The notes beneath the pieces are model-generated. The model worked only from the letters and a program-made list of their open reading frames with translations. It searched no databases and was not told the DNA's origin. Positions 43,735 through 52,835 of a stretch of 64,000 nucleotides of DNA are shown in pieces. The position numbers and the translations under genes are program-made. The stretch comes from Occultella glacieicola (lineage in GTDB: Bacteria > Actinomycetota > Actinomycetes > Actinomycetales > Beutenbergiaceae), in the NCBI RefSeq assembly GCF_004353825.1, contig NZ_SMNA01000006.1, forward strand, positions 1 through 64,000, read 5' to 3'. Numbering within the stretch: position 1 is the first letter of the stretch; every line of letters starts with the position of its first letter.

Positions 43735-46083
43735 ATGAGCGAGGACGTCGCGGTCGGGACGCCGTCCGACCCCGGGAACCGGGATCAGGCCGGCGACCCG
43801 ACCGTGCCCGGCTCGCGGATGCGTTCGCGCCTGGTGCGGCTCGGTTCGCGTGGGCACTCCACGCCGCCCGCCATCGAGCCGCTCATCCAGGTGGTGCGCA
43901 GCAACCACCCGAAGGCGGATACCGGCCTGCTCGAACGGGCCTACCGGGTGGCCGAGCGCGCCCACCAGGGCCAGTCCCGCAAGAGCGGCGATCCCTACAT
44001 CACCCACCCGGTCGCCGTCGCCACGATCCTGGCCGAGCTCGGCATGACGCCGCCCACCCTGGCCGCGGCCCTGCTCCACGACACCGTCGAGGACACCAGT
44101 TACAGCCTGGACGCGCTCCGCGCCGACTTCGGTGACGAGATCGCCGTGCTGGTCGACGGCGTCACGAAGCTCGACAAGGTGAAGTACGGCGAGGCCGCGC
44201 AGGCCGAGACGGTCCGCAAGATGGTCATCGCCATGGCGCGGGACATCCGGGTCCTGGTCATCAAGCTCGCCGACCGGCTGCACAACGCTCGGACCTGGAA
44301 GTACGTCTCGGCCGAGTCCGCGTCCCGGAAGGCGAAGGAGACGCTCGAGATCTACGCCCCGCTCGCACACCGGCTGGGCATGAACACGATCAAGTGGGAG
44401 CTCGAGGACCTGTCCTTCGCGGCGCTGTACCCGAAGGTGTACGAGGAGATCGTGCACCTGGTCGCCGAACGGGCCCCGGCCCGGGAGGAGTTCCTGGCGA
44501 TCGTGCGCGAACAGGTCACCGCGGACCTGAAGGCCGCGAGGATCAAGGCCACCGTGACCGGCCGGCCGAAGCACTACTACTCGATCTACCAGAAGATGAT
44601 CGTCCGCGGCCGTGACTTCGCCGACATCTACGACCTCGTCGGGGTCCGGGTCCTGGTGGACTCGGTCCGGGACTGCTACGCCGCCCTCGGCGCGCTGCAC
44701 GCGCGTTGGAACCCGGTGGCCGGGCGGTTCAAGGACTACATCGCGATGCCGAAGTTCAACATGTACCAGTCGCTGCACACCACGGTGATCGGACCGACCG
44801 GGAAGCCGGTCGAGATCCAGATCCGCAGCATGGACATGCACCGGCGGGCGGAGTACGGCGTCGCGGCGCACTGGAAGTACAAGGAGACCGGCAAGCAGCA
44901 GGGCAAGCAGGCCAAGGAGTCCGAGGCGGACGCGATGCTGTGGCTGCGCCAGCTCGTCGACTGGCAGCGCGAGACCGCGGACCCGGGGGAGTTCCTGGAC
45001 TCCCTCCGGTTCGAGATGTCCGGCGCCGAGGTGTATGTCTTCACCCCGAAGGGCGACGTGCTCGCCCTGCCCGCGGGTTCCACGCCCGTCGACTTCGCGT
45101 ACGCCGTGCACACGGAGGTCGGGCACCGGACCGTCGGCGCCCGTGTGAACGGTCGCCTCGTCAACCTCGAGTCGACCCTCGAGAACGGGGACACCGTCGA
45201 GGTGTTCACCTCCCGCGCCGAGGGAGCCGGGCCGAGCCACGACTGGCTCAGCTTCGTGAAGAGCCCGCGGGCCCGGAACAAGATCCGGGCGTGGTTCACG
45301 AAGGAGCGGCGCGAGGAAGCCATCGACTCCGGGCGCAACCTGATCGCGAAGGCGATGCGCAAGCAGAACCTGCCGATGCAGCGGCTGCTGAACCACGACA
45401 CCCTGGTCGCCCTCGCGGACGAGATGCGCTACGGCACCGTCGGCGAGTTGTACGCGGCCGTCGGCGAGGGCCATGTGTCCGCGACGAACGTGGTGCAGAA
45501 GCTCGTGGCGTCCCTCGGGGGCGAGGAGGTCACCGAGGAGGACGTCGCCGAGGTGACCCGGCCCGGCACCCGGTCACCGCGGTCCCGGTCCGGCGACCCG
45601 GGGATCATCGTCAAGGGCATGGGCAACACGGACCTGTGGACCAAGCTCGCCCGATGCTGTACCCCGGTGCCGGGCGACCCGATCGTGGGGTTCATCACGC
45701 GCGGCTCCGGGGTGTCGGTGCACCGGGCCGACTGCTCGAACGTCGAGGGCCTGCGGGCGCAGCCCGAGCGGATGATCGAGGTGGACTGGGCCCCGAACGC
45801 GCAGAGCGTGTTCCTGGTGCAGATCCAGGTGGAGGCGCTCGACCGGAACGGGCTGCTGTCCGACGTGACCAAGGTGCTCTCGGACAACCACGTGAACATC
45901 CTGTCCGCCAACGTCGCCACCTCCAGGGACCGGGTGGCGATGTCCCGCTTCGTGTTCGAGATGGCTGAACCCTCGCACCTGGGCCACGTGCTCCGGGCGG
46001 TCCGCAACATCGAGGGCGTCTTCGACGTCTACCGGATCACGGGATCCCGCGCTGACAAGGCGACGGGGGCCGCGACGGTCTGA
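43735..46083 (+). CDS. rel: bifunctional (p)ppGpp synthetase/hydrolase Rel
   Basis: This 782-residue stringent-response enzyme carries an HD hydrolase domain (~90-190, His115-Asp116 in LLHDTVEDT), a synthetase domain (~250-370) with [21 protein letters not shown] in pieces, TGS (~425-485), a Zn-finger region ([16 protein letters not shown]) and a C-terminal ACT domain (~695-775). Both catalytic domains look intact, so it should make and degrade the alarmone. About 45 N-terminal residues are variable. It converges on the DUF349 gene with only 35 bases between. Confidence 0.96.
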   Translation: MSEDVAVGTPSDPGNRDQAGDPTVPGSRMRSRLVRLGSRGHSTPPAIEPLIQVVRSNHPKADTGLLERAYRVAERAHQGQSRKSGDPYITHPVAVATILAELGMTPPTLAAALLHDTVEDTSYSLDALRADFGDEIAVLVDGVTKLDKVKYGEAAQAETVRKMVIAMARDIRVLVIKLADRLHNARTWKYVSAESASRKAKETLEIYAPLAHRLGMNTIKWELEDLSFAALYPKVYEEIVHLVAERAPAREEFLAIVREQVTADLKAARIKATVTGRPKHYYSIYQKMIVRGRDFADIYDLVGVRVLVDSVRDCYAALGALHARWNPVAGRFKDYIAMPKFNMYQSLHTTVIGPTGKPVEIQIRSMDMHRRAEYGVAAHWKYKETGKQQGKQAKESEADAMLWLRQLVDWQRETADPGEFLDSLRFEMSGAEVYVFTPKGDVLALPAGSTPVDFAYAVHTEVGHRTVGARVNGRLVNLESTLENGDTVEVFTSRAEGAGPSHDWLSFVKSPRARNKIRAWFTKERREEAIDSGRNLIAKAMRKQNLPMQRLLNHDTLVALADEMRYGTVGELYAAVGEGHVSATNVVQKLVASLGGEEVTEEDVAEVTRPGTRSPRSRSGDPGIIVKGMGNTDLWTKLARCCTPVPGDPIVGFITRGSGVSVHRADCSNVEGLRAQPERMIEVDWAPNAQSVFLVQIQVEALDRNGLLSDVTKVLSDNHVNILSANVATSRDRVAMSRFVFEMAEPSHLGHVLRAVRNIEGVFDVYRITGSRADKATGAATV

Positions 46084-46118
46084 ACCGCCGCGCCCCCCGA
46101 GCCACCCGGGTCCACGGG

Positions 46119-48266
46119 TCAGCGGGCGTCGTCCGCGGCGCGGAGCACCTGCTCCAGCCACGCCTTCCGGGCCTCGAGCGCCTCGGTGGCGTCCTTGACC
46201 CGGCGGGAGTCACCGGACGCCTTCGCCTTCTCCAGGTCCTCCTCCAGGCCCGCGATGGCGGACTCGAGCTGAGCGGCCGCGCCCTCCGCGCGGGCCCGGA
46301 CCCGCGGGTTGGAGGTCTTCCACTCTCGCTGCTCGGCGTCCCGGACGGCCTCCTCGACGGCGCGCAGCCGCCCTTCGACCCGTTGCAGGTCGCCGCGGGG
46401 CACCTTGCCGGCAGCCTCCCACCGGTCCTGGATGTCCCGCAGCGTGGCCTTGGCCGAGCGCAGGTCCCGCACAGGCAGGATCGCCTCCGCCTCGGTGAGG
46501 ATCGCGAGCTTGACCTTGAGATTCTCGCCGAACTCGGCGTCGGTCTCGGCGTTCCGGGCGTTCCGAGCCTCGAAGAACGTGTCCTGGGCCGCGCGGAAAC
46601 GCGCCCACAGGGCGTCGTCCTCCTTGCGGGAGGCCCGCCCGGCCCGCTTCCACTCGTCCATCAGGTCCCGATAGGCGGCGGCGGTCGGGCCCCAGTCGCT
46701 GGAACCGGAGAGCGCCTCGGCCCGCTCGATCAGGCGCTCCTTGGCGTCCTTGACCTGGGCGTGCGTCTTGTCGAGCTCGGCGAAGTACTGACGCCGGTTC
46801 CGGTCGAACTGTGAACGCGCGTGCGAGAACCGCTTCCACAGCGCGTCCTCGGACGGCCGGTCCAGCCGCACGCCGGTCTTCTGGGCGTGCTTCCATTCGT
46901 CGAGGAGCTTGCGCAGTTCCTCACCCTGCTGGCGCCACTGCACCCGGGCCGGATCCGCTCCGGCGATCGTCTCGGCGCGCTCGACGATGACGGTGCGCTC
47001 GGCGAGGGCTTGCGCGCGAGCGGCCTCCCGTTCGGCGGCGATCTCCTTGCGACGCTGCCCGGCCTGCTCGCGCAGGTCCTCCAGTTCCGCGCGGAGCCCG
47101 TCGACGTCGCCGACCACGGCCGGGTCCTCGAACTGCGCCGTGAGCCCGGACAACGTCGAGTCCAGATCCTTCACGCTCAGCGTCGACAGGCGGGCACCGA
47201 ACAGCCGGACCTGCGCCTGCAGGTCCAGGAACCGGCGGATGTAGAGCGAGAGCGCCTCCTCCTCGGAAACCCCGGGGTATTGTCCGACGACGCGTTCGCC
47301 GGCCGCCTCGCGCACGTGGACCGTGCCGTCGGCGTCGACCCGGCCGTACTCGGCGGCGGCGGCGACCTCGACCGGGTCCAAGGGTGCCTCGGCGCCGGCG
47401 TCGACCGGTGCGGGTGCGGCGACCGCGGGGACGACGGCGGGGGTGCTCTGCGCGAGCACCGCCGGCGTGGGCGTCGGGCCCGGTCGGGGACCGGGCCGCG
47501 GCCCCGGCCGTGGCATCGGCTTCGGGCCGGGGGTGGGCGCCGCGGAGTCCGTCCCGGCGGCGGGGGCGAGGGCGACCTGCTCGACGGCGGGTGCCGGCTC
47601 GGTCGGCGACGTGGCCCCGGCAGCCGGTGCTTCCGCCGCGACCGGGTTGGCGACTGGTGCCTCGGTGGCTGGTGCCTCGGTGGCTGGTGCCTCGGTGGCT
47701 GGTGCCTCGGTGGCTGGTGCCTCGGTGGCTGGTGCCTCGGTGGCTGGTGCCTCGGTGGCTGGTGCCTCGGTGGCTGGTGCCTCGGCGGCTGGTGCCTCGG
47801 CGGCCGGTGCCTCGGCGGCTGGTGCCTCGGCGACGGCTGCTTCCGTGCCCGCGGGGAGCTCGGCGGCCCTTTCGGCGATCACGGCCTCGGCGACTGGTGC
47901 TTCGGTATCCGGTGCCTCGGCGGTCGGTGCCTCGGCGACCGGCTCCTCGGTGGCTGGTGCCTCGGTGGCTGGTGCCTCGGTGGCTGGTGCCTCGGCGGCT
48001 GGTGCCTCGGTGGCTGGTGCCTCGGCGGCTGGTGCCTCGGCGGCTGGTGCCTCGGTGGCTGGTGCCTCGGCGGCTGGTGCCTCGGCGGCTGGTGCCTCGG
48101 TGGCTGGTGCCTCGGCGGCTGGTGCCTCGGCGGCCGGTGCCTCGATGCTCGGCGCCTCGGTGCCGGCGGCGTCGGTCGTTGGCACGTTCTGGTCCTGCGG
48201 CAACTGGCTCTCCACGTCTGTGCTCGGCTGGTCCTGCTGGGCCGGGTCGTTGGTGTGCTCGGTCAC
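46119..48266 (-). CDS. DUF349 protein with long EAPA repeat tract
   Basis: This 715-residue protein has a hypervariable N-terminal third of EAPA(A/T) pentapeptides (~40-205), then PRPGPRPGPRPG. The C-terminal half (~400-715) is charged helix with about three DUF349 units, recognisable by EWKHAQKTG..., MDEWKRAGRASRKEDDALW and IQDRWEAAGKVPR. DUF349 proteins are common in actinobacteria and their biochemical role is unknown. The ATG overlaps the cyclophilin stop on the same strand (ATGA), so the pair is coupled. The repeat tract is likely to vary in length between isolates. Confidence 0.85.
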   Translation of the reverse strand: MTEHTNDPAQQDQPSTDVESQLPQDQNVPTTDAAGTEAPSIEAPAAEAPAAEAPATEAPAAEAPAAEAPATEAPAAEAPAAEAPATEAPAAEAPATEAPATEAPATEEPVAEAPTAEAPDTEAPVAEAVIAERAAELPAGTEAAVAEAPAAEAPAAEAPAAEAPATEAPATEAPATEAPATEAPATEAPATEAPATEAPATEAPVANPVAAEAPAAGATSPTEPAPAVEQVALAPAAGTDSAAPTPGPKPMPRPGPRPGPRPGPTPTPAVLAQSTPAVVPAVAAPAPVDAGAEAPLDPVEVAAAAEYGRVDADGTVHVREAAGERVVGQYPGVSEEEALSLYIRRFLDLQAQVRLFGARLSTLSVKDLDSTLSGLTAQFEDPAVVGDVDGLRAELEDLREQAGQRRKEIAAEREAARAQALAERTVIVERAETIAGADPARVQWRQQGEELRKLLDEWKHAQKTGVRLDRPSEDALWKRFSHARSQFDRNRRQYFAELDKTHAQVKDAKERLIERAEALSGSSDWGPTAAAYRDLMDEWKRAGRASRKEDDALWARFRAAQDTFFEARNARNAETDAEFGENLKVKLAILTEAEAILPVRDLRSAKATLRDIQDRWEAAGKVPRGDLQRVEGRLRAVEEAVRDAEQREWKTSNPRVRARAEGAAAQLESAIAGLEEDLEKAKASGDSRRVKDATEALEARKAWLEQVLRAADDAR
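47651..47834 (-). repeat. 15-bp tandem repeat tract (EAPAT/EAPAA), block 1
   Basis: About a dozen in-frame copies of a 15-base unit read ggctggtgcctcggt or its ...cggc variant on the plus strand. Each encodes one pentapeptide. The first eight or so are almost identical. Confidence 0.9.
47948..48145 (-). repeat. 15-bp tandem repeat tract (EAPAT/EAPAA), block 2
   Basis: A second run of about thirteen copies of the same 15-base unit follows, with alternating T and A variants that themselves show a higher-order three-unit (45-bp) periodicity. It is separated from block 1 by ~110 bases of degenerate repeats. Confidence 0.9.
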
Positions 48267-49057
48267 TGGACCTCCACGCTCTCGATGATGACGTTCTCGA
48301 TCGGTTGTCCGTCCGGGGAACCGTCGGCGGTGCCGGCCGCGCCGATCGCCTGCAGGATCTCCAGGCCGCTGTCGATCGTGCCGAAGACCGAGTAGCCGCC
48401 GGCCGTGTCCGACGGCAGCGGAACGTCATTGAAGACCAGGAAGAACTGCGACCCCTGACTCTCGGCGTTGTCGGGCTGCCGGGCCATGGCGATGGTGCCG
48501 GCGGGGTAGACGTCGTCGGTGGGCGCGTTCTCGATCGGACCGAACGAGTAGCCGGGGCCACCGCTGCCGGAGGCCGTCGGGTCCCCGCACTGCAGCAGCG
48601 AGTCGGGCAGCAGCCGGTGGCAGGCGGTGCCGTCGAAGAAGCCGTTGGAGGCGAGCATCACGAACGAGGCCACGGTCTGTGGTGCCGCGGCGCCGTCGAG
48701 GGTCGCCGCGACGTCACCCATGTTGGTGTGGATGACCACGCTCCAGTCCTGGTCCAGGGAGTCCGAGGCCGGCGGCGGGGCCTGGTAGGTCTGCGGGTTC
48801 GTGGTCGGCAGGGCGCCGGGCTCGGGCGCCGGCGACTCGGTGCCGGTCGTGTCGCTCGCGCTCGGTTCCGCGGCGGGGTCCTGCTGCAACTGCCTGTTCC
48901 AGAGGAACAGGCCGGCGGCGACCACAACCAGGGCGAGCACCGAGATCGTCGCGACGATCCGGCGTTCGCGCGCGAGCGCGTTCTGCTTGGCCATCTTGGC
49001 GGCACGCTTGTTGTATCGACGACGCGCGTACTCGCGTTCCCGCTTACTCGGGGACAC
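48263..49057 (-). CDS. membrane-anchored cyclophilin-type peptidyl-prolyl cis-trans isomerase
   Basis: GTG 49057 is preceded at five bases by GGAGGA, giving 264 residues. An alternative ATG in another frame meets a stop at once. The N-terminus is strongly basic (SKREREYARRRYNKRAAK), then a membrane helix (~33-54), a Ser/Pro/Thr linker and a cyclophilin domain (~95-264) with MGDVAATLDG, GTACHRLLPD and FFLVFNDVPLPSD. The usual FHR of the active site appears as CHRLLPD, and the Trp of classical CypA is not evident. It folds proteins outside the membrane. Synteny with ppiB upstream of hisS matches mycobacteria. Confidence 0.9.
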   Translation of the reverse strand: MSPSKREREYARRRYNKRAAKMAKQNALARERRIVATISVLALVVVAAGLFLWNRQLQQDPAAEPSASDTTGTESPAPEPGALPTTNPQTYQAPPPASDSLDQDWSVVIHTNMGDVAATLDGAAAPQTVASFVMLASNGFFDGTACHRLLPDSLLQCGDPTASGSGGPGYSFGPIENAPTDDVYPAGTIAMARQPDNAESQGSQFFLVFNDVPLPSDTAGGYSVFGTIDSGLEILQAIGAAGTADGSPDGQPIENVIIESVEVQ

Positions 49058-49264
49058 CCATTTCCTCCTCGGAACAGACAACGGCCACGATGCGGACTCA
49101 CACCCCGCTCCCACGCCGATTCGCGCGTGTGCGGGGACGCCGAAGGTGGCGCACGTGCCCGATTCTAGGCAAGGCTGCCACACCCACCCCGCCACGGGGC
49201 ACGCGCGGCCGGTCACGGGATGGTCACAAACGTGCCGGCGTCCGCTCGATGGAATGATGGGGGC

Positions 49265-50617
49265 ATGGCTCGAATCGCACCCCTGTCCGGATTTCCCGAG
49301 TGGCTCCCCGAAGGCCGCGCCGTCGAATCGCACATCCTGCGCACCGTGGCCCACGTGTTCGAGCTGCACGGCTTCGTCGGGATCGAGACCCGCGCCGTGG
49401 AACCGCTCGAGCAGTTGCTCAGCAAGGGTGAGACGTCCAAGGAGGTGTACCTCCTGCGGCGCCTGCAGGAGGACGGGGAGCAGAGCGGAAGCGGCGACAA
49501 GACCCTCGGCCTGCACTTCGACCTGACCGTGCCGTTGGCACGGTACGTCCTGGAGAACGCCGGCCACCTCTCCTTCCCGTTCAAGCGCTACCAGATCCAG
49601 AAGGTCTGGCGTGGCGAGCGGCCCCAGGACGGCCGGTTCCGGGAGTTCACGCAGGCGGACATCGACGTGGTCGGTTCCGAGGAGCTGCCGTTCCACTTCG
49701 AGGTGGAACTCCCGCTGGTGATCGCCGAGGCGTTCGCCGCGTTGACCGGGATCGGGCTGCCGCCGGTGCGGATCTCGGTGAACAACCGGAAGGTCGCCCA
49801 GGGTTTCTACGAGGGACTCGGTCTCGCCGACGTCGATGGCGTGCTCCGCACGATCGACAAGCTCGACAAGATCGGACCGGACGCCGTCGTGGCGGCGCTC
49901 CAGAGCGACAACGGGGCGACCGAGGAGCAAGCGCGCGCCTGCCTGGCGTTGGCGTCGATCACCGGCACCGACGCGTCGGTGGCGGAGCGGGTGCTCGCCC
50001 TCGGTGTGCGCACGCCCCGCCTGGAGGAGGGCCTCGACGAACTGGTCCGGCTCGTCGAGACCGCCGCGGCCCGCGCTCCGGGGGTGGTCGTCGCGGATCT
50101 GAGGATCGCCCGTGGCCTCGACTACTACACCGGCAGCGTCTACGAGACCACCCTGGTCGGGCACGAACAGCTCGGTTCGATCTGCTCGGGCGGCCGGTAC
50201 GACTCGCTCGCCTCGGACGGCAGCCGCACCTATCCGGGGGTCGGCCTGTCGATCGGGGTGTCGCGGTTGGTCTCGCGGCTGCTCGGCGCGGGCCTGTCGG
50301 CGCCCAGCCGGGCGGTCCCGACGGCGGTGCTCGTCGCGGTCTCGGACGAGGCACACCGCGGCGCGTCCGATGCCGTGGCCGCGGCGCTGCGCGGCCGCGA
50401 CATCCCCACGGACGTCGCCCCGAACGCGGCGAAGTTCGGCAAGCAGATCCGGCACGCGGACCGCCGCAGCATCCCGTTCGTCTGGTTCCCTGGCGCGGAC
50501 GGCGCCCCCGACCAGGTCAAGGACATCCGCACCGGTGAGCAGGTCGACGCGGACCCGGCCACCTGGGAGCCGCCCGTAGCGGACCGCTGGCCGGCCGTTC
50601 TCCCGCAACCCTCGTAG
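49265..50617 (+). CDS. hisS: histidyl-tRNA synthetase
   Basis: ATG 49265 gives 450 residues beginning MARIAPLSGFPEWLPEG; an in-frame GTG at 49220 is possible but adds sequence without homology. Class II motif 2 is RVWRGERPQDGRFREF-like (~112-130), and the HisRS-specific ARGLDYYTGSVYE lies at ~285. The C-terminal ~95 residues are the anticodon-binding domain. It is divergent from the cyclophilin gene across a 207-base spacer and ends at a strong bidirectional terminator. Confidence 0.95.
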   Translation: MARIAPLSGFPEWLPEGRAVESHILRTVAHVFELHGFVGIETRAVEPLEQLLSKGETSKEVYLLRRLQEDGEQSGSGDKTLGLHFDLTVPLARYVLENAGHLSFPFKRYQIQKVWRGERPQDGRFREFTQADIDVVGSEELPFHFEVELPLVIAEAFAALTGIGLPPVRISVNNRKVAQGFYEGLGLADVDGVLRTIDKLDKIGPDAVVAALQSDNGATEEQARACLALASITGTDASVAERVLALGVRTPRLEEGLDELVRLVETAAARAPGVVVADLRIARGLDYYTGSVYETTLVGHEQLGSICSGGRYDSLASDGSRTYPGVGLSIGVSRLVSRLLGAGLSAPSRAVPTAVLVAVSDEAHRGASDAVAAALRGRDIPTDVAPNAAKFGKQIRHADRRSIPFVWFPGADGAPDQVKDIRTGEQVDADPATWEPPVADRWPAVLPQPS

Positions 50618-50630
50618 GAGTCCGCGGAAG

Positions 50631-50670
50631 CGACGAGACCCCCAACACCGAGGTGCTGGGGGTCTCGTCG
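50631..50670. terminator. strong bidirectional terminator between hisS and the DEAD-box gene
   Basis: CGACGAGACCCCC and GGGGGTCTCGTCG form a perfect 13-bp stem around a 14-base loop that can pair further. It lies 13 bases after the hisS stop and five before the helicase stop on the other strand, so it serves both convergent genes. Confidence 0.9.
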
Positions 50671-50675
50671 TGGTG

Positions 50676-52592
50676 TCAGCGGGGAACGCTGCGCGAGGGG
50701 CGCTGGCCGCCGTACTTGCCGGCCGGCTTGCCGGAGTACGGCTTGCCCGACCGCGGCTTGTCCCACTGGCCGCGGGCGCCGTGCGGCTTGTCGACGTGAC
50801 CCTTCGCGTCGCCGACGCGGGGGCCGCGGCGCGGGCCGCCCTCGTCCGGGCGGATCTTCAGGGCCTGGCCGGCCACCCGGGCGTTGCCGATCCGGCGGGA
50901 CGCCTCCGGTGTCACGTCCGCGGAGATCTCCACGAGGGAGAACCGGCTGAAGATGTCGATCTTGCCGAGGTCGCTGCCGCGCAGGCCACCCTCGCCGGTG
51001 ATCGCGCCGACGATGTCCTGCGGGCGGGCGCCGTGCGTGTGGCCGACCGCCACCCGGTAGACGGTGCCGGTGCCGGACGGGCGGTGTCCACGGCTCGGGC
51101 CACGGCGCTCGTCGTGCGCGCCCCGGGCGACCCGCTCGGGACGCTCGGTGTCGAACCGGGCGGAGAACTCGCCGTCGGGGTTCTCGACTGCTTCATCCTC
51201 CCGCCACGGCTTCGGGCCGGTGTCCCCGACCGCCAGGGCAAGCAGGGCGGCGGCGACGTCGAGCGGGTCACCGGCGGCCGTGTCCTCGCCCTCGAGCAGG
51301 TAGCCGGCCAGCTGTTCGCGGTAGGACTCGAGCCGGCCGTTGCCGATGCGCTCGGTCACGGAGTCGAGCACCGTGGTCGCGCGGTGGGCGCTCACCTGCG
51401 CCGGGGTCGGGATCGGAACCTCGGTCAGCGGGGTGCGGGTGACCCGCTCGATGGCGCGCAGGCGGCCCCGCTCGCGCGGGGTCAGGAACGTCAGCGCGAT
51501 GCCGGTCCGCCCGGCCCGCCCGGTCCGGCCGATCCGGTGCACGTACGCCTCCGGCTCGCCCGGGACGTCGAAGTTCACGACGAGCCCGATCCGGTCCACG
51601 TCGAGGCCACGGGCGGCCACGTCGGTCGCGACCAGCACGTTCAGGGTGCCGTTGCGCAGGCGCTCCACGATCCGCTCGCGTTCGCGCTGGGCCACGTCAC
51701 CGGAGATGGTCGCGGCGTTGATGCCGCGCTCGATGAGCGCCGAGCCGACGTCCTCCGCGGTGCCGCGGGTGCGCACGAACACCAGCGCCGCCTCCGCGGG
51801 GGTGGTGGCGAGTACGCGGGCCAGCGCACCGATCTTGTGGCGGAACGGGACGACGGCGTAGGTCTGGGTGATCGTGTCCGTCGTCGAGGACTGGCGTGCG
51901 GTGGCGACCTCGACCGGGTCGTTCATGTGGGTGCGGGCGACCTTGCGGATCGCCGGCGGCATCGTGGCTGAGAACAGGGCGGTCTGCCGGTCGTCCGCGG
52001 CGTGGGTGAGGATCTGGTCGACGTCCTCCGCGAAGCCCATCCGGAGCATCTCGTCGGCCTCGTCGAGGGCCAGGAACTTCAGGCCGGCGAGGTCCAGGGC
52101 GCCGCGCTCGAGCATGTCGATGACACGCCCGGGGGTGCCGACGATCACCTGCGCGCCGTTCTGGATGCCCCGCAGCTGCGGTCCGTACGGGGAGCCGCCG
52201 TAGATCGCCAGCACGTTCACGCCGCGACTGGCGGCGGCCATCGCGCCGATCGCGTCGCTGACCTGCATGGCCAGTTCCCGGGTCGGGGTCAGCACCAGTG
52301 CCTGGACGCTGCGCCGCTCGGGGTCGATGGTCGCCAGCAGGGGCAGCCCGAACGCGGCCGTCTTACCGGTGCCGGTCTGGGCCACGCCGGTCACGTCACG
52401 CCCGGCCAGCAGGGTCGGGATGACCGCGGCCTGGATGTCCGTCGGGGTGGTGAAGCCCATCCGGGAGACGGCGTCGAGCAGGTCCCGCGGCAGGCCGAGA
52501 TCGGCGAACGTGCCAGGTGCCGCGGCGGCGGTGGCGTGGGTGTCGTGGGCGCCGTGCGTGGGCACGTCGGAGGACAGGACGGATTCAGTCAT
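50676..52592 (-). CDS. DEAD-box RNA helicase (DeaD/CsdA type)
   Basis: ATG 52592 gives 638 residues. All helicase motifs are present: Q motif PTDIQAAVIP, AQTGTGKT, TPTRELA, GTPGRVIDML, LDEADEML, SATMP, then ATDVAARGLDVDRI and HRIGRTGRAG. A C-terminal DbpA-type RNA-binding domain (VGAITGEGGLRGSDLGKIDI, ~535-600) and a Gly/Arg/Lys tail follow. These enzymes unwind structured RNA in ribosome assembly and cold. A longer frame upstream contains a run of Arg-rich sequence and is not favoured. Confidence 0.93.
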   Translation of the reverse strand: MTESVLSSDVPTHGAHDTHATAAAAPGTFADLGLPRDLLDAVSRMGFTTPTDIQAAVIPTLLAGRDVTGVAQTGTGKTAAFGLPLLATIDPERRSVQALVLTPTRELAMQVSDAIGAMAAASRGVNVLAIYGGSPYGPQLRGIQNGAQVIVGTPGRVIDMLERGALDLAGLKFLALDEADEMLRMGFAEDVDQILTHAADDRQTALFSATMPPAIRKVARTHMNDPVEVATARQSSTTDTITQTYAVVPFRHKIGALARVLATTPAEAALVFVRTRGTAEDVGSALIERGINAATISGDVAQRERERIVERLRNGTLNVLVATDVAARGLDVDRIGLVVNFDVPGEPEAYVHRIGRTGRAGRTGIALTFLTPRERGRLRAIERVTRTPLTEVPIPTPAQVSAHRATTVLDSVTERIGNGRLESYREQLAGYLLEGEDTAAGDPLDVAAALLALAVGDTGPKPWREDEAVENPDGEFSARFDTERPERVARGAHDERRGPSRGHRPSGTGTVYRVAVGHTHGARPQDIVGAITGEGGLRGSDLGKIDIFSRFSLVEISADVTPEASRRIGNARVAGQALKIRPDEGGPRRGPRVGDAKGHVDKPHGARGQWDKPRSGKPYSGKPAGKYGGQRPSRSVPR

Positions 52593-52835
52593 GGTGGGGC
52601 CTTCGTCTGATGCGGAGCCGGCGGACCGGACGGTCCTTCTCCGCATCGGCCCGTCTCCTGTCGATGGCGCACTCTGCGACATCCGCACGTGAACACCCGC
52701 ACTCGGCGGGTCGTGATGTGGGCCCTCTCGCGGCATGATGCGCTCCAGGTGCCTCCAGCCTACCGGGCCCGGAGCCTACGGTGCCGGGTGGGGGCGAAGA
52801 TGTGCCGTAACTCACGCACTGGCATGATCAGCGCC

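Noticed and set aside
46084-46118. Terminator between the convergent rel and DUF349 genes
   Set aside because: The 35-base gap contains only a short ACCCGGGT palindrome, not a convincing hairpin with loop.
47323-48395. Long plus-strand open frames with ASVAG or GWCLG/VPRWL repeats opposite the DUF349 gene
   Set aside because: They are antisense readings of the 15-bp repeat tract; the minus-strand frame has DUF349 similarity, and an ATGA coupling to the cyclophilin gene.
49058-50608. N-terminal extension of the cyclophilin frame across hisS on the opposite strand
   Set aside because: GTG 49057 has a well-placed GGAGGA and starts the typical basic N-terminus; the extension lies antisense to hisS.
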